A stretch of DNA of 64,000 bases from Acorus gramineus. Lineage: Eukaryota; Streptophyta; Magnoliopsida; Acorales; Acoraceae. Where the stretch lies: NCBI GenBank assembly GCA_030737835.1, contig CM060857.1, positions 12,845,496-12,909,495 on the forward strand, written 5' to 3'. Every line of letters begins with the position of its first letter. The first letter of the stretch is position 1. Shown piece after piece: positions 10,494 to 23,605 of this stretch. The notes under the pieces are model-generated. The model worked only from the letters and a program-made list of their open reading frames with translations. It had not been told where the DNA came from and made no database searches. Both the position numbers and the translations under genes were made by a program.

Positions 10494-11028
10494 CTAGGCC
10501 TGTCAATCGAACGAATACAGATCGGATAGGTCCATATCTGTATTCGTATCTGAATTGGATATTCAAAAAAATATCCGTATCTGATCCGAAAATCCGGATA
10601 AGGATTCGGATAATATCCGAAATATCCGAACCAGATTAAAATATAAGAATTTATAAAATGTTAAGTCCTAACATAGTTAAATAGGTATCCACCAAAGACA
10701 TAAAAACACAAATCCTAATATAGTTAAACAAGTATCCAACATGGTTAAATAGGTTTGTGTTTTGTCCTAGATCATGAGCCATTGGATTTTCATCTAAGGG
10801 TTGAAACTAATTCTAACATATATAAATAAAATAACAGTTCGGATACGGATATTGTTCGGATTGGATATATGTTATATTCGATCAGATCCGAAAATTTTCA
10901 AATACAGATAATTTGGTTCGGATACAGATACGGATACGGATATGGATTTTTAAATATCGGATATTTTTTGTATTTTTTTATACAAATTCGGATCAAATTC
11001 GGATATATTTTCGGATAATTGAGAGCTT
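10494..11028. mobile_element. hAT-like nonautonomous element rich in GGATAT/ATCCG words
   Basis: The left end TAGGCCTGTCAATCG and the reverse complement of the right side (TAGGGCTAAGCTCTCAA) are similar. Both arms are filled with CGGATA and TATCCG repeats in inverse order, giving strong fold-back potential. Flanks AGCCCTAA (10486-10493) and AGCCCTAT (11029-11036) match at 7 of 8 positions, as expected for an old 8-bp hAT target duplication. A diverged relative lies at about 27640-28120. Confidence 0.6.
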
Positions 11029-11036
11029 AGCCCTAT

Positions 11037-12262
11037 CTTGGCTTATGATGTTCTCAAAGACAGTACTATTACGAGGACCCTCTGATTGGTGGTTTTTAAT
11101 TTATGGGAAAATGACTAAAAAAGTCTATCAAAAGTTAGAAATACTCAAATTAGTCACTTTTTAAAATTATACCTAAAAAAGTCTCATTTTACAATTTTGA
11201 AAACACAAAAGACTAATCTACCCTTATACAATTAGATCCTTAATACATTCCATATCTCTTAACTTTGTTAAAATGATTCACCCTCTTAATTTTATTAATA
11301 TATTTAACACATTTTTATGTAGATCAATTTTTTTATTGTAAATTCTTTGTAATTAGGTGGATTTTGTGAAATATGTATCAATATAATTTGAGTTTTTAAT
11401 GATGAACTCCATTAAATGTTGATGTTTTTTTTTTTAAATGGATATGTACTAATGATATCATAAAAATATGTAAATAGCAAAAAAATAAAAAATGTGAATA
11501 AAGATTTAGAATACTAAAATATCATCTGCTGTATTGGGGCACAACACAATTTAAATTAAAATTATAATTATACACAGTAAAAAATGATAAACAATATCAT
11601 GTAAGATATATATAAGAAACACAAAGCATGATGTATAATAACAAAACATCTAAGAGGATTGATTTTCATCATGTATAGAGAAATTGTTGTTCTGTAGAAA
11701 AAATAGATTTTCAGTGTGGAATAAAGAGAGATATTAAATATTTAATTACATAAGGGTAGATTAGTCTTTTGTGTTTTTAAAATTGTAAAATAAAATCTTT
11801 TTAAATATAATTTAAAAAAATGATTGATATGGGTATTTTAAATTCATAAGAGATTTTTTTTTATCATTTTTTTTTAATTTATTAACCCCACTTATATGAT
11901 GTAATAAAATAGAGTTAGTCGCATTTATGAGCAGAGGGTTTGCATAATGATTTTAAAAATACTGAGTGAAATATAATATAAAAATATTCCTCACATCAGG
12001 TGACCCTAGGGAGAATGGACATCCATTCAATTTTATTTTATTTTATTTTAATTTTTATTGGTGATCATTCAATATTTTGTTGCAGAATGGTACATTGAAA
12101 GAACTCGTATAATCAATCACCTCACTCACACAGTCATAACTCATAAGTCATTCTTGTGGTAGTAGGCTAGTAGCTGTTACAGTTAAATTAAACAGAAAAA
12201 GAAAAAAAAAATCAGCCCCAAATTGAAATCCAATGATCAGACGGCCATCACGTGAGGATCTA
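11037..12262. other. Gene-free AT-rich region with an inverted repeat
   Basis: The arms at about 11105-11225 (AAAAAGTCTATCAAA, GACTAATCTACCCTTAT) and 11750-11860 (AAGGGTAGATTAGTC, TTAAATTCATAAGAGA) are roughly inverse, suggesting an old terminal-inverted-repeat element of about 750 bp. No coding sequence is evident. Confidence 0.45.
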
Positions 12263-12355
12263 TTTTAAATGCAATCCAAGTTCCCCGGATAGGTCCAGTG
12301 TGTCCCTATTTAAAATGCAATCCAAGTTCCCCGGATTGGTCCAGTGTGTCCCTGT
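12263..12355. repeat. Two-copy tandem repeat, period 46 bp
   Basis: AATGCAATCCAAGTTCCCCG, then GAT(A/T)GGTCCAGTGTGTCCCT, is present twice, at 12268 and 12314, with one or two differences. It is a recent local duplication with no evident function. Confidence 0.85.
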
Positions 12356-13380
12356 TCAAGGGAACACAAACTTGTTCTATACAGCCATACATGTAAACAT
12401 GTAATTTTTTTTACTTTTTTTATAAACATTTTCTTTTTATAAAATGTGTAGACTCGTAACATGAAGGGCACCTTAATTAAGAAAAAATATGTGAAGACTG
12501 TATATGAGACTACATATGGAATTATCTTTAGGTTCTTTTGTAGATAAATTTAAACTCATGTAACATCAATTTGATCAGTTCTATATAATCTATATTTTTT
12601 TTTAGAAAAAAAAAGGCATCACGGTTGATTTTTATTTTTATTTCTGAATAGTTTGATCTTTTGTATTTTTCTATGTATAGTTCTTTCTTTGTTTATATCT
12701 CAATCATTTTTTGTAATAAATTGATTCATCTTCTTTTTCACTTCTCCTTCATGTATATAAATAAGCTATTGAATATTTTCTGTTTAAAAAATGATATAAG
12801 CTATTTTTTAAGTATAAATAATCATACTAATGGAAAATGATGTTGTCTACTTGGTTGTATTTCTAGATAAATAAGATACTAATGATAATTTATAAAAGAA
12901 AAAAAATTATTTAACAAATTTGAAGAGAATATGAAATTAGATGAAATAACACAATTCTAGATGGATATAACATGGGATGATAGACGAAGGTGCAATAGAA
13001 TACTGCTGATGAAGTCCAAGTGAACCAAGGCATCCCCTCGGAAGGGGATGGTTGAAATCCATGCTTATTTACTATTTATAGAGGCATTCCTAAACCATTC
13101 ATAAATCAAATAATACTTTATACACGCTAATTTTTACATAGTGCACATCTTTTTTCTATGTTTTCGGTGTGGGACTAAAATCCAACACACAAACTTACAA
13201 AACACAGATTTACAATTTTTTGAAAATAACTAACAATTTGGCATAGCTGTACCATTCACTCCTTGCGAACAAACATATTCTTTTAGACTTATTCACCGTT
13301 ATTCTATCATATTCCACATCTATTCTTTTACCAACAATCGCTCGTCATCCGGGCACCAACAGAGCCACCCATTACCATAA
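12356..13380. other. Gene-free region
   Basis: AT-rich. Around 12960-13200 there is a stretch ending in GGTGTGGGACTAAAATCC that resembles LTR-type sequence, but no ends or target duplication could be identified. Confidence 0.35.
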
Positions 13381-14647
13381 AGGCATGTTTGGTTCGCAAG
13401 TAAGATTGAGATTATGTGAATCCTGGGATTCAAAATCCATGTGGATTGGGATTGAGAATCATGTTTGGTAAAGAACATGATTCAGAAAATAGGATTGAGA
13501 TTTAGTAATGCCTGGATTACAATATAAAAAATATATTTTTTCAAAAATACTCTTTTAACAAAATCAAGCATATGTTAACTCATATTCAATTTTACGTCAT
13601 TTAACACACATATCTTATAAAATTACTCTTTATTTAATAAATTTTTAACAAAGATTCATTTTTTTTCAATTTATAGCATTGAAATTCATGATTTTTTGAA
13701 AAATAAACTTTTCAACGTTGTAACATCAACAACCAATATGTTGACAACACAAGTAAAATAAAATAAATTATTAATAGGCGATGGTAAAAAATTAGAGAAA
13801 AATAATCAGATAAGTTTAAAAAGGCACATTTAATTATAACAATATATTCATTCTTCTCATCAAATTTTCTTACTCCAAACAAGCATTACTGCATTAAATT
13901 GTTATTCATTAAAAAAAATTTAATTTTCATTCAAGTGAATAAAATGAGAGTAACAATTATATATCAAAGTAATTTACAATGCATAAAATTATCCATAACA
14001 AAATATTTTAGTCCTGTGAATAAGATCAACAACTATATAATAACAATATTATAAGCAAATGTTCATATTTAATTTTTTTTATCTTTAAAAAATACAAAGC
14101 AAATTAAAAAATATATATATATTCAAAAAAAAAAAAGAACAAACAAGTAACACAAAAAATATATTTAATTACCGATTAAATCTATGTGTTGATGAATAAC
14201 ACGTAAACAAAAAAAAATGAAGAGGTTTCGTCATACAGAGAGGCATGGGACGGTTTTTTTTTTTTTTTTTTTTTTTTTTTGGAGGGGGGGGGGGGGGGGG
14301 GGGTCGGGGAAGTCAATACAAACCTCCTTTTTCTTTTCAAATATATAGTTTTTTTTCTTTTAAAATACATAATAATAAAAAATTTGATCATTGTATGATT
14401 ATTTATATTGGTTATTAAAAAGGGAGATAAAAAGTGTGGGTAAAAAAATCTTTTTTCAATCCACCTAGATAGAGACTGGGAAAATACCACCTCTTGAGTG
14501 GAATTCTCAATCCCCCTAGTTAAGGATTCCCAATTCTTCTCTTCCAATTACAATCCATTTTTTAAAAACTATCCAAACAATTTATTGACAAGGATTGGAA
14601 TTCTGAATTCTAATTCAGCCACTCAATATTCCTATCTAAACAGACCT
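13381..14647. mobile_element. PIF/Harbinger-type (Tourist-like) nonautonomous element, 1267 bp
   Basis: The left end AGGCATGTTTGG and the reverse-complemented right end AGGTCTGTTTAG are similar. TAA flanks both sides (13378-13380 and 14648-14650), the 3-bp target typical of this superfamily. Diverged inverse copies of GGATTGAGATT and CAATCCTxG words lie inside each end. The interior includes the poly-T/poly-G tract at 14258-14303 and no coding sequence. Confidence 0.6.
14258..14303. repeat. Poly(T) followed by poly(G)
   Basis: About 23 T then GGA and a run of about 20 G. The G run could form stacked quadruplexes, and such tracts are prone to slippage, so the exact length may be an assembly estimate. 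Confidence 0.9.
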
Positions 14648-14650
14648 TAA

Positions 14651-15907
14651 CAGATCATAAACAAAGTGATAAATATTGACTTCAACAGTATGACAATAGG
14701 TTGATAAACCAATGCATGAACATTCAATTCAATCACATTAGCACATAAAACTGCAAACCCAGTATTTCTCCAACTACAACCCAACAAATCAGCTAATACA
14801 TCCTTAACACACATTGACCTCCCACAAATACAGAACATCAAGTTTGGGCACCTGTTTAAACAACCTATATTGAGTCTTTGACTTCTATATTCCATGGAGA
14901 ATTTTCACAAGAGACATGAAGGGGTCAACCCCGAAAAACATGTATGTCTCTTGGAAATCTAATTTCAAAAGCAGTTTTAAGTGAATATCTGCTTTTCAAA
15001 CAGGATCACCCCCCTCAAAAGCAAATTTTAAGGTTTGTTTTTTTGGGGGTAAAAATAAATTGAAGTCATAAGTTATGATCAACTTTAGCAGTCAATTGAT
15101 AAAAAGACATGGCAGGACCTTTGGTTCTCTCTTTGGAGTTACACCGTGTTTTTTTGTTTTTTTTTAAGATAAACGGTAGGCGACTACTTAATTAATTGAG
15201 AGCCCAAATGGTAAGTAGAAGATGATCCAACAAAAGGCAGTTCCAAATACAAATCAATCTAACATGAATCACTTATTAACACATCCCATCTGGGGAGCCC
15301 TCACACAAAAAACACCCCAATCTTTTATTGAGCAAATCACAGAATTTTAAGTGTTCCCCACATGCGGAATAGAACCCTGAAAAAGAGTAAAGGGGTGTTT
15401 GAAAACACATTTTGTTGATTCTGCTTTTGCAGGAATCAACTTGACCTAAACATATTTCCAAACGCCTCAAATAGTCGTGATAAGAACGTTAAAAACAACT
15501 TTTAGTTAAAAATAATAAAAAAAAAGGGGATGATTTTCAAGAATATAACAAATTTATGCTTCCCGGGAATCCAACTTTCAAAGCAGATTTAAGTGAAAAG
15601 CTGTTTCTCAATTGGTTTTCACATGCCACATTAACTCTCCATCCATTGTTTGGGACACTATTGAGTGACAACAGAACATTCACTGTAAACAATTTGGTTA
15701 CTATTTCAAAACTATGTAACTTATACATGATCTTATTCAACAGATAATGAATGCTATTGCAATTATTTATGTGTGACAACAGAATCATTCACTATGAACA
15801 CCCTAATTATTATTTTAAATTATCATCTTATTCAACAGATAATGTAACCTTAAACCATGATTTTCATTTACCTACATACAGTGCTTCCCACTGTGACTTT
15901 TCAGTTA
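14651..15907. other. Intergenic region downstream of the Lsi2-like gene
   Basis: No gene is visible. It holds the 3' flank of the minus-strand transporter gene, whose polyadenylation site should lie within a few hundred bases below 15908. Two similar blocks, near 14955-14985 and 15560-15600 (CTAATTTCAAAAGCAG, CCAACTTTCAAAGCAG), show a diverged local repeat. Confidence 0.5.
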
Positions 15908-18684
15908 TTACCCTCTGATAAGGAACAAACCAACCGCGGTGACAATGAGTGTCGAAGGAAATCCAAAACGTAGATGACCCCAGAAAGATAGGGTATAGCC
16001 ATAGAACTGCGCCCGTCGAGCCTGCTCACACACTATCAAATTTGCAGCGGAGCCTAGCAATGACAGGTTTCCAGCAACTGTGCTCACCCATGCCAAGATG
16101 AGCCAAGCCTTTGTCTCCTCCACTGGTGAAATAGATGCTGCAGATGCTGCCACTCGAGCTCCAAGTAGTAGAACTGATATACATGATCAATAAATTATAA
16201 TTAAGCATTGAAAACCATTTCAATCATAGTGCATACTGAATGAATTGGTGTTGTTTATGGATATACAGAGTAGATGATGATTTCCCCAAACAAACCAATC
16301 ATGAACAGATGAAGTTAACACCAGCATGATTTAGCTTGGATACAATATGTTGACTTTTGTTCTTTTGATAGTGTGGGAGATGGAAGACAACATTTCAAGT
16401 TGATGTCTTGCTCTATGGGTAGGATTACCTACACTTAGGGAAGGATCTCTTTACATGATTTCAATTGGTGCATTCAGATAATAGCATGAATTTGAGGCAC
16501 AGTGTTTTCAGTCAAAAGGTACATATACTCTGGATGGGGTGTAGTTATTAATAGCATTATATATTTTCCTTGTTTCTGATTAATGACATTCATACAATTC
16601 TAGACTGGAGTGGATTCAGACTTCTCTAGGATTGATTTCATGAGTCATACTTTCATGTACTTATTAAATTTCATCAAAATCTGGACAGTAAGCCCAACAG
16701 AATTTGAAAAGTAAAAGCAGGAGTAAGTGCAAGATTAAGTGTTAAATTCACTCTTGGGCGTGTCTAATCTCTTATACACTACTATTTATTTCATTAGGCA
16801 GCAAAACCAACCATGAGCCCATCCTTTTTCTTTTTTTTTTTGAGATAACACCATGAGCCCATCCTATTGAGAATTATTTCGTATGCTGTTCCTAAATGTC
16901 ACTTTTTAATGATGCACTGAAATAACTACATGACCTACACAGATTCCAGTCGCTAGGAAAATTTGTCAACGGTGTCGATAATTGTATCTATCCAAAGATC
17001 ACTAATGCATAACATGATACAGTGTGGTTCAATAATAATGTGAGGTTTCATGCAAAGCTTGAACCATGTAGGTTCATGACTGTTTTACATACCATCCATT
17101 TGTTCATTGAACAGAATATTTTTCTGATGGCTACAATCCATCATAGGTAGAAGTTTAATAATTAAAAGAATCCAGACTTAGAATATCAAGCTCAAGAAAA
17201 AGGACGGCACCAACTTACCAGTGGGTACATTAGAAGCAACATTAGAGAGGACAAGAATAACCAGTGCAAGCACAGAAATACCACTCACACGATCAATCTG
17301 TGCGTGTGGCTCCATGAAATCCCATAACGTGCTTGGTATGCCTGTCTTGTTGAAGCCATCAACAGTGATAAACATCCCACAAAAAAATATCAAGAGCGAG
17401 TATGACACCTGGTTGGCATAACATGTAGAAAAACAAATGCTAAGCGCTCGCTCGCCTATAAAGTGGAAATTTCTTCTGCAAGTTAGGTAGAATTACCTTC
17501 TCTAGGCAAGGCCGAGCATCCTTGAAATCGAGCACCATCAGAGCAAGCGCAGCAGTGATTGCAGTCCAAGACATGTTGAGCCCCATCAGAAGAGCAACGA
17601 GCATGCCAATGGTGATGAGATAAACACATGTTTTCCATAGTAGTCTCTTCCACTTCTCAATTGAACCTTCCTTTTCATCAGATGACTGATTTGGGCCACT
17701 TATCTGTGAACTCTGCATGACAATCCTCCCATACCTATTTGTGGAGGCCCCTTCTTCTTTCCTCTGAGGAGTCCCCACGCCATCCCATGGTGCACTGGAG
17801 TGCCTTGTCGATTCAACATTCACAGCGTTGCTCGCCTGCATGTCGCTCTCACTAGCAATTACTCGATTTCGGAGAGTCTCAACATGAACTAACCCTCCAT
17901 GCATTGGAGGGCTCGGGACAATCCCATCGAGCGCTGAACTCCACTCCTGAGAGTTCAGAGAAGTGACATGAGACATTGTGGCAGGTGAGAACCTATGTGA
18001 GTTCATATCTTCCTCCACAACTGCTTCACCTACTGACACCACTTCTTCATCCTTTTCAATTGACAACAAATTCCAAAACATGCCTAGAAGGATAGCCGTA
18101 TTGACAACGATCCCCACGAGCATTGCGGGTAGTATCCCTGTTAAGAATTTCCCAAAGGAGATCTTGCTTTGGACAGCTATGACCAGGTTTTGTGGATTCC
18201 CTATAGGGGTGGCCGAAGACCCAATATTCGCACTTGATGCGAGTGCGAGGAGGAATGGTTGTGGGGGTAGATTGTTCTGCCTTGCAATTTTCAGGACGAA
18301 CTCAGTGAGAACAACGCAACATGTATCATTGGTGAATAGGGCGCTCGAAATCGCAGAGATGACACAAACTCGACAAAGCAAGTCCTTGCCACCTTGGCTT
18401 TTCCATGAGAGGAGTTTGCCTAAGTATTTAAACATGTCAGCTCTCTCAAGATAGACACTCACAACCATGGTTCCGAAGAGGAGGCCTAGAATTGGGAGGT
18501 CTATTGCGGCGTAGGCTTGGTCAGCGGTTAGGACTCTGAAGAGAACCATCATCATTGCTCCTAAAAGAGATCCCGCCGTCCGTCCAACTGGAAGGAAAGG
18601 GACTGCAGGGAAAACTGCCAGGACCCAAAAGATTGCAAAGGCAAACGATCCGAGGACTACTTTTACAGTTGCTGCCATTGCCAT
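15908..18684 (-). CDS. Lsi2-like silicon/arsenite-type efflux transporter
   Basis: Three exons join in phase: 18684-17497, 17408-17219 and 16173-15908, giving 547 residues. Splice junctions are AAG|GTAATT...CAG|GTGTC and ACTG|GTAAG...CAG|TTCTA. The open frame extends to a TTG at 18693, but the first ATG ([10 protein letters not shown]) matches the family's start. The protein belongs to the ArsB/NhaD-like ion transporter superfamily. Known members (rice Lsi2) export silicic acid across the plasma membrane by proton exchange. Visible hallmarks are [16 protein letters not shown] (31-46), [13 protein letters not shown] (117-129) and [17 protein letters not shown] (156-172), the two half-site signatures. 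A hydrophilic central loop (about 210-350) separates the two helix bundles, and the last exon supplies the second SNVASNVPT signature and [12 protein letters not shown]. Substrate is inferred from the family only. Confidence 0.93.
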
Positions 18685-21360
18685 TTTGTCCAACCTTTTT
18701 TGTAACTTGTGGAAGCCTAAATAGCCCTTCTAAACTAATGGGTAGTTGCAAAATGAGGACAAGTAGGGAATAAGAGGATCAACAAGAGCAGAAGAATTTA
18801 AAACAACAAACACCCAAACTTCGAATGCAGTGATGACATGTTAGCGAGAGTCAGAAACACATGAACTTGATTGGATTCTACCAAACTGGTTTCAAGCAAA
18901 ACTATGTTTTTCAAAATGATATTTCAATCAACACTACCCAAAGAGAGAGAGCAAGTAATCCAAACTACCCAAAAAAGGCCCAAATTTCCAATCTTTGCCA
19001 AGATTGTTTAATAAACTGATGACCCTTTTGATTGAAAGAGCTAAAAATGATCAAAACAGATCACCTCTGTAACCATAATCTCCAAAGATGCTGTTTTTAT
19101 TGCATCTGCTTCAATGAACACTTCCCCAGTGGACAAAAGGGGGAGGCCCAAAATGAACCCATTATCAGATTTCCTGTGATGGTTTCAAGCCCAAAAAAAG
19201 GAATCCAAAGGAGCTGAATTTTGTGTTTTTAGACTGACCTAAATTTGAGCAACCAAAACCTGAGGTTCCATTCCATGCTTGGCATCCATGGATGATAAAG
19301 AAGTCACTTTTCAACGGTTCATATTTATTATGGAGGGGTACATAGATCATATGTGGTGACATATTTACGTGAACGTGTTCTTTTGTTGACAAGTTGACAT
19401 TGTATTCTCCATTATTGGCCTTGACAGTATATCTTATAATATTCTAATCTGTTCATGATTCAACATGGTTATTATTGTCATTTCAATTTTAACTTGATTT
19501 TCCTGGAAGAAAAGGTGACACGTGTGAGGTGGGTCCATGTGACACGATCGATCCAGGCTGGTACACGTGTTAGCACAACTTGGTTTTCCAAAGATTGATA
19601 AAGACCATTGGATGTACATATTTTATCTCTAATAATTGAATACAATAATGGGATTCCAGAATAATTTTGTGTTAATTATTGTGAAAAAAATTATGAACCC
19701 ATTGAACATATAGATACAGGGCAATTATTTTTTTCAAGTCAACTATAGATTATAATATCTTTCCTTACAGAAAGAGAGAGAAACAAAAGGTGCTAAAAGA
19801 GAGAACTGTCTTTGCCTCTTTGGTGATTTCCATATTGAATCATGGAATAGAAAGTATATGCAAAGTGTACGATAAGAGAAGAAGTAACATTAAAAACCGG
19901 GTAGGGTTAAGATTGAATTAGAGTAGGATTTGAATCTAATGGTTTTTCTTAGACATTCACAGTAGATAGTTCCACATTAAAAAAAAAAAAACCTTATAAA
20001 GGCCTTTTGTTAATGACTGTTAAAGGTCCATGTTTACTCGAAACAGCAATTGTTCACTACAATCTTTTGGGGTTCGCAAGATAAGGATTTGATCAGATGG
20101 TTTTGAATTACTTGATGAGCAACAGACCACTCTGTGATTCTGTGCTGGTATAGTTCTTCAAAATCAACTTTTAATAAAAAAAACATGACTTTCCAATGGA
20201 CACAGATACATTTAGTCATTCTTGCATATATAAATCTTCATGAAAAATGAAATATACACTTGGATGACTTGGATGAGTTGAATGTATACATTTTAAATTT
20301 TTTAAACTTAAACATGTATTAGTTTAATCAATATACATCAGTTTAGAGGAAAATGGAGACTATGAAAATGAGTCAAGGAAACTTTCAGTCATGGTTGTCC
20401 ACCCATTTGCATTGCCCATACATTTTGATTTTTTCTGAAATATACACTTAATTGATAAATACATTTTTTTATAATAAAGAAAATTTTACTTGCTCATACC
20501 AATTAAATCCATATCCTTTTACACCATTAAAAATTCTGATCCCTTGTTTCCGTCACTAAAAATTCTTTCCATCAAAGCTCAAATACGAACTATCAGTATC
20601 GAATTACACAGTTTATTAATCGAACTACACAACATTTGAATTGAACTGCACAACCAATTGTTGGGTACAATGTCACTCTCTATACAGTTTGATTCAGAGA
20701 CTGTGCAGTTCGATTCTGATGGTATCAGACTTAACTGGATCCGGACTCCTCAAACTGCTTGGTGGAGGGACACCCAAATGTATTGACCAGTGGATCACCC
20801 GAAAACAATTGTGAATATGTTATGACTTTGAAGATCAAAACGTATGTTACTGAATAATGAGATTTGATTAACACGATCGACTGATACATAACATGAATTT
20901 GGCACGTCCACCTTGCACGAATTGAGAGAACCCAGATTTCCTAATCAGTCACTCGTGTTACTCTTCCCAACATGTTTTGAACTTTTTTTTCAAAAATATG
21001 TATCGTCTGGTGAAGTACATATCAAATGAATTGTATGACTCACTGAGCTCTCATTTGGAATAGTTTCCAGTACAGAAAAGTTGAAATTTGGAAGTGCATC
21101 GTTTCACTATTTCAGCAGAGAAACAGATTTCAATCCATTGATGCTGGCATTTGAAATTGCCATGTTTACAAAACCTCTATTCAACAACAATCCAATACTA
21201 TACATGTAAATCCCCTTCTCCCAACACCCAGAACCAGACCTTCAGAGGCAGAGAGAGAGAGACAACAAAAGAAAAACAAACCACTACCACATTTTTTTTT
21301 TATCAAAACAAAAAACAAATAGGTTTCAATTCTCTATACATGATCAAACACCAACCCCTT
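18685..21360. other. Intergenic region between the Lsi2-like and BTB genes
   Basis: The first few hundred bases should hold the 5' UTR and promoter of the minus-strand transporter gene. The rest is AT-rich and gene-free. CACGTG-type elements (GACACGTGTGAGG near 19516 and GTACACGTGTTAG near 19561) are candidate ABRE/G-box sites, unproven. No repeat with clear ends was recognised. Confidence 0.5.
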
Positions 21361-22785
21361 CTAAAATCTCAAACCAGATCCCCCCTCCCAAACCTCCACA
21401 CACTGCTCCCCCTTCCTAGCCAGGACCATCCTGCTCCCCCCAAACCCCATCTCCCCAATCCTCCCCTTCCCCGCACCATCTCCCCTCCTCCTCCCGATCA
21501 CATTCCTCCTCATCACCCTCTCATCCCCTCCCAATCCACAATTCAATCCCCCCTTCACCACCACCTCACTCCACATCTCCACATCCCCACTCCTACTCAC
21601 AAACACATGCCCCCCATAACACTCCACTCTGCACCCACTCCCCTCCTTTCCCCCCTTCCCCGCCGCCACCGCCGCCCCCCTCCCCAACCCCACCCACCCC
21701 CCCATCTTCCTCAAGTCCACCATATACACCTCCCCCGAATTCACACCCACCTTGAACACTGCCCCAACCTCCTCCGATGCCGCCACATCCGCAAAGCAGT
21801 CCTCTGTCCCTTCCTTCGCCTCCCACACTGCCTCCATCGGCGCCCGCACGTCCCACAGCCTCACATTCCCCGTCCTCCCTGACGGCCCGCTGTGTGCGCC
21901 CGCCGCCATCAAAAGATTATAGCTTGGTACCCATTGAAGCTTTGTAGCCGGAATTGCCGAGTCGAGCTCCGCCCCGTATATCTCGCGCCGACCGATCTCC
22001 ACGACCGGCTCGAACCCGGCCCCAGCGTCAAACGCCACGATGGCGCTCGCGTTCCTGCGGCACGACTCGAAGCTTGAGAACAGCAGTTCCGGGGACGCGC
22101 CGATAGCCTGCACCGCCGACCCCGACTTCGTCGGGTCCGCCCAGTTGAGCGTCTTCAGCGTGGACCCGCCGTCGGAGAGACTCAGGATCTGAAGCCCGGC
22201 GACGTCGGTCGCGCCAGCGGCGGCGACCGAGGGGGAGATCGCGAGGAGGGAATCGACGGCGGGGAAGCGCGTGAGGACCGTGGACCGGCGGCGGAGCGAC
22301 CAGTCGAAAGACGTGATCTTGCTGCCGTGGGCGACGTGGACGGAGCCGGTTTGGGTCACCGAGAGGGTCGAGGGGGGGTCCCGCCCGTTGAGGGGGAGGA
22401 CCGCGGACGGCTCGAGCGCGAACGGGTCGAAGCGGTCCGGGCTTGAGAGGGAGGAGACGAGGAGGGGTTCCAGGCCGAAGAAGCGGGCCTCGGCGAGGAG
22501 GTCCTGGAGATCGAAAGACCTCGCCTTTGAAGGGAGGGAGGCCGTCCGGAGGAGTGAGAGGAGAACGGAGAAGAGCTCGGGATCCCTGTCGATGAACGCG
22601 TCGGAGGAGGAACCTGGGTTCGCGTAAGTGGAGAGGATGGAGTCCGGGCCAGCTAGGGTTAGGGTTTGCGTGGTTGTCTGGAAGAGATGGCCGCCGACGT
22701 TGAGGGTGACGACGTTGGGGGGGGATGGAGTCCTCTTCGGGTACCCTATTGAGGTGGGATTGTAGGGGGCCGCGAAAGGTGGCAT
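21361..22785 (-). CDS. KCTD-type BTB/POZ protein with WD40-like region (At5g41330-like)
   Basis: One uninterrupted exon of 474 residues starting at an ATG (MPPFAAPYNP). Residues about 24-110 form a T1/KCTD-type BTB domain (VVTLNVGGHLFQTTTQTL, FIDRDPELFSVLLSLLR, EARFFGLEPL). The rest has degenerate WD40-like strands (GNVRLWDVRAPMEAVWEAKE, GEVYMVDLRKMGG). This order, single exon and length match the plant BTB group that includes At5g41330 and At3g09030. BTB proteins of this type can act as CUL3 E3 ligase adaptors; that role is inferred. The coding strand is very GC-rich compared with neighbours, which leaves long antisense open frames that are not genes. Confidence 0.92.
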   Translation of the reverse strand: MPPFAAPYNPTSIGYPKRTPSPPNVVTLNVGGHLFQTTTQTLTLAGPDSILSTYANPGSSSDAFIDRDPELFSVLLSLLRTASLPSKARSFDLQDLLAEARFFGLEPLLVSSLSSPDRFDPFALEPSAVLPLNGRDPPSTLSVTQTGSVHVAHGSKITSFDWSLRRRSTVLTRFPAVDSLLAISPSVAAAGATDVAGLQILSLSDGGSTLKTLNWADPTKSGSAVQAIGASPELLFSSFESCRRNASAIVAFDAGAGFEPVVEIGRREIYGAELDSAIPATKLQWVPSYNLLMAAGAHSGPSGRTGNVRLWDVRAPMEAVWEAKEGTEDCFADVAASEEVGAVFKVGVNSGEVYMVDLRKMGGWVGLGRGAAVAAGKGGKEGSGCRVECYGGHVFVSRSGDVEMWSEVVVKGGLNCGLGGDERVMRRNVIGRRRGDGAGKGRIGEMGFGGSRMVLARKGEQCVEVWEGGSGLRF

Positions 22786-23605
22786 CTTTAGCTAGGGTTT
22801 CAAAAGCCCTAATTGGGATGAATTGAAGAGAGAATTCCGAATCGAAGCTTTGATGAGAACCCTAGAAGAGAATGGAAGTCCAGGCAATTTAAAGGTGGTG
22901 GTTTGGCTTGCCTGGAAAGTCGTTTTTGTGGCTGGTCAAAAAATTTGGTCTGGCTTTTTTTTATTCACACATTTTTATTTGATTAATATAAAATGTGAGG
23001 TTGTTGACCATGATTTTCATGAAAAGGGAACGGTTGAATGGTCAAAGAAGACCTGATGTTGTTTTTTCTCATATACTTTTTGTAATGACCACAGACAAAA
23101 TTGAGATCCAGAAGAAGCAGACAGAACTGATGACATGGGTGGCTTAGCTAGTCTGAACCACTTATTCCATTTATGTAAAGCCATACATTGTGGGTTATTC
23201 AGGGAATAAATAAACAACTTGACAAGTTGTTGAACAATGCATCTAGAAGACCAGTATCAATTATCAATTAATAGAGAAAATCTTCATACTGACAGGACTG
23301 CAGTCCATGGTATGTCTTCATTTTGAAGCTTCCAGGACTGCCAACAATTAGAAACCACCAACAAAAAACTGTCCACATCATTTTTTACAACATTATTACA
23401 CTGCGTGATCAGAGAAGCTATTATTCAGTTGGTGCAAAAAATGTAAAAAAAAACTATCATGTGAAAATTTACAGTGCATCTAAAAGGACCTGCTTTTCAA
23501 TTTTTTTTGAGGGAGTGAAAGGACTCTAAAAGCCATCCTTGTATTTCTATCCCACCAACCCAATCTCAGCCTTCAAGAACTTCAGTTCTCTCGTTGCATC
23601 TGGTA
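22786..23605. other. Promoter of the BTB gene and 3' flank of the next gene
   Basis: Immediately upstream of the BTB start is a short leader. A CAAT/TATA arrangement is not obvious. No other gene is seen. The interval toward 23605 is the 3' region of the hydroxyproline-rich protein gene. Confidence 0.45.

Noticed and set aside
21151-21882. 243-codon Pro/His-rich frame on the plus strand
   Set aside because: It overlaps the BTB gene in antisense and its 5' part lies in the AT-rich 3' flank. It is a composition shadow.
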